Assembly: GCA_028876695.1 (NCBI GenBank)
Contig: JAGWRH010000232.1
Span: forward strand, 1 to 11,177
DNA: 11,177 nt
DNA from: Acidobacteriota bacterium
Lineage (GTDB): Bacteria; Acidobacteriota; Terriglobia; Acidiferrales; UBA7541
Direction: 5' to 3'
Shown here: positions 6,017 through 11,177 of the stretch, in pieces
How positions within the stretch are numbered: the first letter of the stretch is position 1
Layout of the letters: each line of letters starts with the position of its first letter
Made by a program: the position numbers and the translations under genes
The notes under the pieces: generated by a model
Told to the model about the DNA's origin: nothing
Seen by the model: the letters and a program-made list of their open reading frames with translations, nothing else
Databases searched by the model: none

Positions 6017-6676
6017 CTACGGCTACAATCCACCCGGCTCTGGGCGATCGGATTTGCGCTCCTGTTTCTTGCGCCAGTTCTTCACGCGCAAACCGACTCG
6101 GCAGCGGGAGCGACGATCACATTCCGCAAAGTTTTCAAGTCCAGCTACCCAGAATTCGTGGAAATCAAAATTCCCGAGAGTGGCGCCTGCACCGCCGAAA
6201 TTCGGCAGTTATCCGACGACCCGAACCCTCAGACGTTTCAACTCAGCCCGTCCGTAGTCCAGAGGGTTTTTGATCTCGCCGGGGAACTGCACGATTTCAA
6301 CGGCGTGAATCTGGAAATTCACCGGCGCATCGCGAATCTCGGCGAGAAGACGTTCGTGTATCAGAATGGCGCGCAGGTGTACCAGACAACGTTTAATTAC
6401 TCGACGAACCCGTCCGCGGAGCAGTTAGTCGACCTGTTTGAGAATTTGACCCGCGAGCAGATCGACATTTCCGACTTGCAGCGCACGATGCGGTACGATC
6501 ACCTGGGCGTGAATGATGTGCTGCTGCGCATCGAAAAAGATTACGACGAAAAGTCGCTTCCCGATCCGCAGGCCCTGCTTCCTGCCCTCGATCAGCTCGC
6601 GGCGAATAACACCTTTGTAGATATCGCCCGCGACCGCGCCCGCACGCTTGCAGGACGAATTCGAACCCCCCGCTGA
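6011..6676 (+). CDS. Secreted protein of unknown function
   Basis: A 221-residue protein I do not recognise. Residues 1-26 form a standard signal peptide: a basic start with two Arg, a hydrophobic core WAIGFALLFLAPV, and a probable cleavage after LHA before QTDS. The mature part (about 195 residues) is soluble, without other membrane segments, lipobox or clear catalytic motif; it has one Cys (in SGACTAEI) and reads as a beta-rich N-terminal half followed by helical segments (EQLVDLFENLTREQIDISDLQ and on). It is therefore likely periplasmic. No other in-frame start exists nearby, and there is no ribosome binding site before the ATG, which lies inside an inverted repeat. It sits alone between ruvC and thrS with 177 bp before thrS. 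Confidence 0.75.
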   Translation: MGLRLQSTRLWAIGFALLFLAPVLHAQTDSAAGATITFRKVFKSSYPEFVEIKIPESGACTAEIRQLSDDPNPQTFQLSPSVVQRVFDLAGELHDFNGVNLEIHRRIANLGEKTFVYQNGAQVYQTTFNYSTNPSAEQLVDLFENLTREQIDISDLQRTMRYDHLGVNDVLLRIEKDYDEKSLPDPQALLPALDQLAANNTFVDIARDRARTLAGRIRTPR

Positions 6677-6718
6677 CGCTTCGTTTGTCCGTGCAACCGC
6701 AGGTTGGGGATGAAATCG

Positions 6719-6759
6719 CTCGCGGAAAATGCTAGCGTAAACAAGGTTTCTTCCGCGAG
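6719..6759 (+). promoter_or_regulatory. Inverted repeat in the thrS upstream region
   Basis: CTCGCGGAA (6719-6727) and TTCCGCGAG (6751-6759) are a perfect 9-bp inverted repeat with a 23-base spacer, extendable outward by a G-U and a C-G pair. The spacer contains AATGCTAGCGTAAAC, which looks somewhat like a -10 region. It could be a leader hairpin (thrS is autoregulated through leader hairpins in E. coli) or an operator. No T-box motif is present. Confidence 0.45.
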
Positions 6760-6853
6760 TGGGCAAAGAGACGCAACGAGGCGGTTCTGACCGGGCGGCG
6801 CGGCGTGGACACGCTACTGCCAGGCCCTCTTCGGCCGCCGCAAATCACCCGAG

Positions 6854-8821
6854 ATGACGGTAATGGACGCGATTCAAATCACGCTGCCTGACGGCGCGAG
6901 CCGCGAAATGCCGCGCGGCACGACGGCCGCACAGGTGGCCGCACAAATCTCGCCACGCCTGGCGAAGGAAGCGCTGGTCGCACGCGTGGATGGCGGGCTG
7001 ATCGATCTTTCGCAGCCGCTGGACCGCGACGTGAAGCTTTCCATCCTCACCGCGAAAGATCCGGAGGCCGTGCAGGTGTTTCGCCATTCCGCCGCGCACC
7101 TGCTTGCCGCCGCGGTTCTGGAACTGTATCCGAACGTCAAGCTCGGCATCGGGCCGCCGATTGAAAACGGATTTTTCTACGAATTCGTGCGCGAGGCGCC
7201 GTTTACGCCCGAGGATCTGGAAAAGATCGAGGCGAAGATGCACGAGCTCGCCTCGCGGGATATTCCCAACGAGCGAAAGCTAATTCCCAAGGCCGAAGCA
7301 CTGGAGCTCTATCGCAAATCGAACCAGGAATTCAAATGCGAGCTGGTGGAAGAAAAGGCCGAGGAGCCGATGGTGTCGTTCTATACCACCGGAAAATTCG
7401 TCGATTTCTGCCGCGGGCCGCACATTCCGTCCACCGGACGGATCAAGGCTTTCAAGCTGATGAACGTAGCGGGGGCTTACTGGAAAGGCGACGAGAAGAA
7501 CCAGCAGATGCAGCGGATTTATGGAGCCTGCTTCGTGGAGCAGAAGCAGCTCGACGAGTATCTGCGCCGGCTGGAAGAGGCGAAGCGCCGCGACCATCGG
7601 CGGGTAGGAAAAGAACTGGAGCTATTTGCAGTGAGCGACCTTGTCGGCGCCGGCCTGCCGCTTTGGCTGCCGAAGGGCGCGACGGTGCGCCGGCAGCTGG
7701 AGGAATACATCCTGGAGCGCGAACGCGAGGCCGGCTACCAGCATGTGTACACGCCGGACCTGGCGAAAGTGGATTTGTACAAGCGATCAGGGCACTGGGA
7801 GCACTATCACGAGGATATGTTTCCGCCGATGGAGCTCGAGCATGAGGAGCTGGTGCTGCGTCCGATGAATTGCCCGCACCACATACTCATCTACAAATCG
7901 AAGCGCCACAGCTATCGCGAACTTCCGGTGCGGCTGGCGGAGCTCGGCACGATGTACCGCTACGAGCGATCGGGCGTGCTGAGCGGATTGAGCCGTGTCC
8001 GCTGCATGACTTTGAACGATGCGCACATTTTCTGCACCCCCGATCAAATCAAGGAAGAATTCAGCGGCGTGATGCGTCTGGTGGAACGGGCTTACCGCGA
8101 TCTGGGAATTACGCAGTACAGCTACCGGTTGTCGTTGCGCGATCCAGCGAACACGGAAAAGTATGTGGCGGGTGACGAGATGTGGGCGCTCGCGGAGCGA
8201 GTGCTTCGAGAAGCGTTAGATTCGCTGGGCCTGCCGTACAAAGAAGCTCCCGGTGAAGCCGCTTTTTACGGACCGAAACTGGATATCCAGCTTTCGGACG
8301 TAATGGGACACGAGGAGACCTACTCGACCATTCAGATCGACTTCCATCTGCCGAACCAGTTCGATCTGAGCTACATCGGCGCCGATGGGCGCGAGCATAG
8401 GCCGGTGATGATCCATCGCGGCGTGATCAGCACGATGGAGCGCATGACGTCGTACCTGATCGAGCTTTACGGCGGGGCGTTTCCCACATGGCTGGCGCCG
8501 GTTCAGGCAGTCATTCTGCCGATCACGGAACGGCAGAATGAATACGCGGCTACGGTTCGGCAAGAAGTGTTTTCGGCCGGCATTCGCGTGGAACTGGACG
8601 ATCGCAACGAAAAACTGCAGGCGAAGATTCGCGACGCGCAGTTGCAAAAGATTCCATACATGCTGGTCGTCGGCGGGAAGGAAGCCGAAGCGGGCACGGT
8701 GTCCGTCCGCCATCGATCGCGCGGCGACCTGGGTCCGAAGCCGATGGCGCAGTTCCTCGCGGATTTGCGGCAGGAAGTGGACTCGCGCGCTCTCGACACG
8801 CCCGCTTCCGCAGCAAAATGA
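6854..8821 (+). CDS. thrS: Threonyl-tRNA synthetase
   Basis: A 655-residue class II aminoacyl-tRNA synthetase charging tRNA-Thr. Domains in order: TGS (about 4-66), editing domain with HSAAH (H78, H82) and FCRGPH (C186, H190), catalytic core (about 255-550) and anticodon-binding domain (about 550-645). The catalytic zinc ligands are visible: C340 in MNCPHH, H391 in NDAHIFC and H521 in VMIHRGV. The motif 2 arginine lies in MYRYERSG, and the motif 3 region ends GVISTMERM. Full length, with editing and aminoacylation sites intact. The start could be ATG 6854 or ATG 6863; the second fits the family start MDAIQITLPDG and has GAG 9 bases upstream. The last 10 residues are a loose tail. The next gene overlaps the stop by ATGA. 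infC does not follow. Confidence 0.97.
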   Translation: MTVMDAIQITLPDGASREMPRGTTAAQVAAQISPRLAKEALVARVDGGLIDLSQPLDRDVKLSILTAKDPEAVQVFRHSAAHLLAAAVLELYPNVKLGIGPPIENGFFYEFVREAPFTPEDLEKIEAKMHELASRDIPNERKLIPKAEALELYRKSNQEFKCELVEEKAEEPMVSFYTTGKFVDFCRGPHIPSTGRIKAFKLMNVAGAYWKGDEKNQQMQRIYGACFVEQKQLDEYLRRLEEAKRRDHRRVGKELELFAVSDLVGAGLPLWLPKGATVRRQLEEYILEREREAGYQHVYTPDLAKVDLYKRSGHWEHYHEDMFPPMELEHEELVLRPMNCPHHILIYKSKRHSYRELPVRLAELGTMYRYERSGVLSGLSRVRCMTLNDAHIFCTPDQIKEEFSGVMRLVERAYRDLGITQYSYRLSLRDPANTEKYVAGDEMWALAERVLREALDSLGLPYKEAPGEAAFYGPKLDIQLSDVMGHEETYSTIQIDFHLPNQFDLSYIGADGREHRPVMIHRGVISTMERMTSYLIELYGGAFPTWLAPVQAVILPITERQNEYAATVRQEVFSAGIRVELDDRNEKLQAKIRDAQLQKIPYMLVVGGKEAEAGTVSVRHRSRGDLGPKPMAQFLADLRQEVDSRALDTPASAAK

Positions 8822-9447
8822 AATACGCAAGAATAGCAATCGGAGCGGCCGTTATCGCGCTCGCGATCGCAGGGGTTTGCCTGAGCGCGTGGTCCCGAGG
8901 TGCGCCCGCGGAGGATTGGGTCGCCAAGCATTTCCCCGCCGCGTTCGAGGAATTTTTCCCAATGCAACTTGGGGAGGACGGGCTGATCGCAGTGCGCGTC
9001 CATCGCCGCGGGTTGAACGATTTGCGCGAATATTCGATCGTGCTCGAAGGCGCGCAGGACGCGGAATCGGTTCGCGCCGTGCTGAGGGAAGCGCAAGGCT
9101 CGTCGCTGGGCCAGCAACTTGCCGCGCTTCACGCCGCCCGGCCCTCCGCTTCCTATGACTCGCTCAAGCGCAGCCTGAAAATCGGCGTGTGGACGCTTAC
9201 GCCAGACCGCTGCCCGGCAGTCGCGGCCGAACTCAAAGCGTTTCAAGATGTGCAATTCATCCGGCCGCGCGACGAAGACGAGCCGGAGGAAAACCCCATC
9301 CTGTACGAATTCAACGAGACGCTGGCCGGCGGAGGATCCGTTCTGGAGTACATGGAAAATCGTCCGCTGCCACGCTGGACTCGCGCCACGCACGACGCGC
9401 TCGAGGCCTGCATTGCCTCCGGGAACGCCACGGCCGACACGAAATAA
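8818..9447 (+). CDS. Membrane-anchored protein of unknown function
   Basis: A 209-residue protein I do not recognise. Its ATG overlaps the thrS TGA (ATGA), there is no separate ribosome binding site, and it is very likely translated by coupling to thrS. Residues 5-25 (RIAIGAAVIALAIAGVCLSAW) form one hydrophobic segment after a Lys/Arg start: a signal anchor or uncleaved signal peptide. C21 is preceded by V, so a lipobox is unlikely. The rest is soluble, with two Cys (in DRCPAVAAELKAF and EACIASG), an acidic stretch RDEDEPEENP and an NPILYEFNETLAGGGSVLEYM segment. No enzyme motif is seen. The coupling to thrS does not itself indicate a translation role. Confidence 0.75.
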   Translation: MKYARIAIGAAVIALAIAGVCLSAWSRGAPAEDWVAKHFPAAFEEFFPMQLGEDGLIAVRVHRRGLNDLREYSIVLEGAQDAESVRAVLREAQGSSLGQQLAALHAARPSASYDSLKRSLKIGVWTLTPDRCPAVAAELKAFQDVQFIRPRDEDEPEENPILYEFNETLAGGGSVLEYMENRPLPRWTRATHDALEACIASGNATADTK

Positions 9448-9530
9448 TTGCCACAATGACAAGCAATTCCGGTTGAGTCAGTTTGAATATCGACTACTCG
9501 TATCACGATCAAGAGAATTCAAACTGGCTT
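9446..9530 (+). repeat. Two inverted repeats after the thrS operon
   Basis: The first, AATTGC/GCAATT (9446-9451/9463-9468), overlaps the TAA of the preceding gene. The second, CAGTTTGAAT/ATTCAAACTG (9479-9488/9517-9526), is a perfect 10-bp pair that extends outward to 14 pairs with wobbles (9475-9530). Its 28-base loop holds a further ATCG/CGAT pair. The region is more AT-rich than its surroundings. It may be a 3' end structure; no T-run follows. Confidence 0.5.
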
Positions 9531-9532
9531 CC

Positions 9533-9556
9533 TGCACTCCAATACGTTTGCACTCC
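9533..9556. repeat. Direct repeat TGCACTCC x2
   Basis: TGCACTCC occurs at 9533-9540 and 9549-9556, 16 bp start to start, about 65 bp before the candidate -35 of the downstream gene. Possibly an activator site. The rest of the 226-bp gap (9448-9673) contains no credible ORF. Confidence 0.25.
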
Positions 9557-9619
9557 GAAAGCCGAGGGGACGCGGAAGGGTCGCACGGGCGCATCTCGAA
9601 CCTGAAATTGAGTCTCTCT

Positions 9620-9648
9620 TCTTGCGCGGCTAACGAAAAAGTTATAGT
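9620..9648 (+). promoter_or_regulatory. Candidate promoter of the CDRAC gene pair
   Basis: TATAGT (9643-9648) is a good -10; TCTTGC (9620-9625) lies 17 bp upstream, with the overlapping TTGCGC (9622-9627) at 15 bp. The predicted start near 9655 leaves a leader of about 20 nt containing the purine-rich GGGGGTGGA (9660-9668) before the ATG at 9674. Confidence 0.5.
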
Positions 9649-9673
9649 TTCCAGCCCTCGGGGGTGGATATAC

Positions 9674-10720
9674 ATGAACACCAGCCGCTTTAGTCGATCC
9701 ATTTTGCTCGCTTTGGGTAGTTCGCTCGTGTTTGTGACACTCTGCGGCGCGCAGCAACTGCCGTATGCGCCGAATCCTGCGCCGGAGTGGAGTCCGTCGA
9801 TCGTAAAGGCGTGCGATCGCGCGTGCCTGGTGAACATTATGGATGGGTACACGAACGCCATCTTCAAGCGCGATCCCTCGCAACTGCCCACGCTCGCGCG
9901 CGACGTGCGCTTCACCGAAAACTCGGCGCGGCTCGAGATCGGCCAGGGAATGCTGTGGCTCTCGAAGGTCGAGCCGACGAGTTTCAAGATCATCATCGCC
10001 GATCCTGTTTACGGCGAAGTGGCGGAGCAGGCGCGGGTGAAAATCAATGGGCAAGACTCGCTGATCGCAGTGCGGCTGAAAGTGGATCGCGATCAAATCG
10101 AGGAGATCGAGCACCTTTACACGCGTGGCGTGGACCAAACCGCGATACCGCTGCTGACAACTCCGCGCGCGGATTTGGTGGAAGACGTTCCTCCGTCGGA
10201 ACGCACGCCGCGCGACGTGATGATCTGGGCCGCGAATTCGTACTTCGACGCGCTCGAAGGCGACGACGGGAAAATCGCGGATTTGGCCGACGATTGCGTG
10301 CGGCACGAGAACGGATATCAGACGGTCAACAATCCTCCGCCGGGCGGGCGGATGATGCCGTCGCCGAATCTGCCGAATCCGAATACGGCGCAGGGGCAGT
10401 ATCAACTGAAGATGAGCATGATGACCTGTTCCGCGCAGATCTCCACGAAGATCCTGAACTTCATCACGAAAATTCGTCCGCGCAGAGTGCTGGTGGTGGA
10501 CGAGCAGAAGGGCGTGGTGGCAACTTTTCCGCTGTTCGTGGAAGACGGCACGCGCCGGGGACAAAATCCGTACGAGCCGCCGCCGGCGATGATGCTGAAC
10601 CTCGACACGATGGAGACGTTCGGCATCCGCGGCGGAAAGATCCATGAAATCGAGGCGTTCCCGTTTGTGATTCTTCCCTATGGTTTGGGCAATGGCTGGA
10701 CAGAAGGTTCCGGCCACTGA
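9674..10720 (+). CDS. Secreted two-domain NTF2/SnoaL-like (DUF8021-like) protein with CDRAC motif
   Basis: A 348-residue exported protein. A signal peptide spans about residues 1-26 (hydrophobic ILLALGSSLVFVTLCGA, cleavage before QQLPYAP). Domain 1 (about 44-155) starts with ACDRACL (C47, C51) and runs through ARDVRFTENSARLEIGQGMLW to RLKVDRDQIEEIEHLYTRG. Domain 2 (about 178-335) begins RDVMIWAANSYFDAL and contains LADDCVRHENGYQT, echoing domain 1, so the protein looks internally duplicated. The layout resembles small alpha+beta (NTF2/SnoaL-like) folds annotated as DUF8021, from memory and not searched. No catalytic function is known to me. The frame is open upstream to 9248, but the signal peptide and ribosome binding site fix the start at 9674. 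A homologous gene follows after 34 bp. Confidence 0.8.
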   Translation: MNTSRFSRSILLALGSSLVFVTLCGAQQLPYAPNPAPEWSPSIVKACDRACLVNIMDGYTNAIFKRDPSQLPTLARDVRFTENSARLEIGQGMLWLSKVEPTSFKIIIADPVYGEVAEQARVKINGQDSLIAVRLKVDRDQIEEIEHLYTRGVDQTAIPLLTTPRADLVEDVPPSERTPRDVMIWAANSYFDALEGDDGKIADLADDCVRHENGYQTVNNPPPGGRMMPSPNLPNPNTAQGQYQLKMSMMTCSAQISTKILNFITKIRPRRVLVVDEQKGVVATFPLFVEDGTRRGQNPYEPPPAMMLNLDTMETFGIRGGKIHEIEAFPFVILPYGLGNGWTEGSGH

Positions 10721-10754
10721 GTCGCCGGTCACGGCTGGACGAAGGAGGAATTGA

Positions 10755-11177
10755 ATGCGAACGAACTTTTTAGCGATCTTTGGGTCAGCTTGTTTCGTGC
10801 TCGTAATGTTTGCTGCGCGCCCAATGCCGAAAGCTTATGCCGCGGGGCCGATACCCGTGGATTGCGACCGCGCGTGCCTGGAAAATCTGGCAACCGAATA
10901 CTTGAACGCTGTGGTCGCGCACAACCCGAAGCAACTGCCGCTCGCCGAGGATGTTCGTTATTCGGAAAACGATCAGCCGATGAACGTGGGCGACGGATTC
11001 TGGGGTACGGCCAGCGCGATCGGCCATTTCCGCGTTTGCTTCGCCGATCCGGTGGTGGAGCAGATCGGCTGCATGGTGACGATGCATGAAAGCGATCATT
11101 TACTGATCATGGGCATGCGGCTGCGCGTGCAGCTGGGGCGGATTACGGAAATCGAGACCAGCTACTATCGGCAGGGC
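10755..11177 (+). CDS. Second secreted CDRAC (DUF8021-like) protein, 3' end missing
   Basis: An open frame of 141 codons runs without a stop to the window edge. A near-perfect Shine-Dalgarno AAGGAGG (10742-10748) sits 6 bases before the ATG. Residues 1-28 are a signal peptide (hydrophobic FLAIFGSACFVLVMFAA; cleavage probably near AYA). The mature part starts VDCDRACLENL and aligns end to end with domain 1 of the upstream protein: shared CDRACL, N, Y, NA, QLP, DVR, EN, G-G, W, ADPV, RL-V and I-EIE positions. It is thus a tandem paralogue, in the same direction and 34 bp downstream, probably in one transcript. Whether it has a second domain is unknown because the window ends. A stop-bounded frame at 10751-11089 in another register is a shadow. 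Confidence 0.8.
   Translation, partial: MRTNFLAIFGSACFVLVMFAARPMPKAYAAGPIPVDCDRACLENLATEYLNAVVAHNPKQLPLAEDVRYSENDQPMNVGDGFWGTASAIGHFRVCFADPVVEQIGCMVTMHESDHLLIMGMRLRVQLGRITEIETSYYRQG

Noticed and set aside
6677..6853. T-box riboswitch before thrS
   Set aside because: No T-box consensus (GGUGGNACCGCG-like) or terminator/antiterminator pair is visible, only the 9-bp inverted repeat.
9448..9673. Small gene or CRISPR-like repeats in the gap before the CDRAC genes
   Set aside because: The only ATG frame ends after six codons, and the repeats are one inverted pair and one 8-bp direct pair, not a regular array.
9509..10732. Reverse-strand 407-codon frame opposite the CDRAC gene
   Set aside because: Arg/His-rich translation with no signal or domain; opposite a gene with a signal peptide, ribosome binding site and a paralogue.
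10751..11089. 112-codon frame at the window end
   Set aside because: It is in a different register from the signal-peptide protein starting at 10755, lacks any recognisable feature, and is explained as a shadow of the gene that runs off the edge.

Overview
This is about 11.2 kb of GC-rich bacterial chromosome with nearly all genes on the + strand. The gene set, the order yceD-rpmF-plsX-fabD-fabG, the signal-peptide proteins of unknown function and the codon bias point to an Acidobacteriota (Terriglobia-like) genome. That assignment is inference from gene content; no rRNA or other marker is present.

Layout. (1) 1-421: the 3' end of a dGTPase (dgt) gene, followed by a hairpin. (2) 488-4318: an envelope-lipid and ribosome block. 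A near-consensus sigma-70-type promoter (TTGACT, 16 bp, TATAAT) drives yceD (DUF177), rpmF (L32), plsX, fabD and, across a 138-bp gap with its own candidate promoter, fabG. PlsX makes acyl-phosphate for phospholipid synthesis; FabD and FabG supply malonyl-ACP and reduce 3-ketoacyl-ACP. The usual next genes, acpP and fabF, are not here. (3) 4406-5941: yebC (TACO1 family) and ruvC (Holliday junction resolvase), each with its own candidate promoter; ruvA and ruvB are absent. (4) 6011-6676: an unrecognised secreted protein whose start codon lies inside an inverted repeat. (5) 6854-9447: thrS, complete and apparently active, then a membrane-anchored protein of unknown function that overlaps the thrS stop by ATGA. 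(6) 9448-11177: a non-coding stretch rich in inverted repeats, then two tandem, homologous secreted proteins with a CDRAC motif and an NTF2/SnoaL-like (DUF8021-like) pattern. The second runs off the window.

Most of the window is ordinary housekeeping sequence. The less ordinary parts are the structured junctions: three back-to-back hairpins ending ruvC, the start-codon inverted repeat at 5980-6016, a 9-bp inverted repeat in the thrS leader, and a 10-bp inverted repeat at 9479-9526. A shared GCCTTGCGCG box lies upstream of fabG and yebC, and the secreted CDRAC-family pair is tandemly duplicated. I found no CRISPR array, transposase, tRNA, rRNA or phage genes, and no convincing new multi-gene system.
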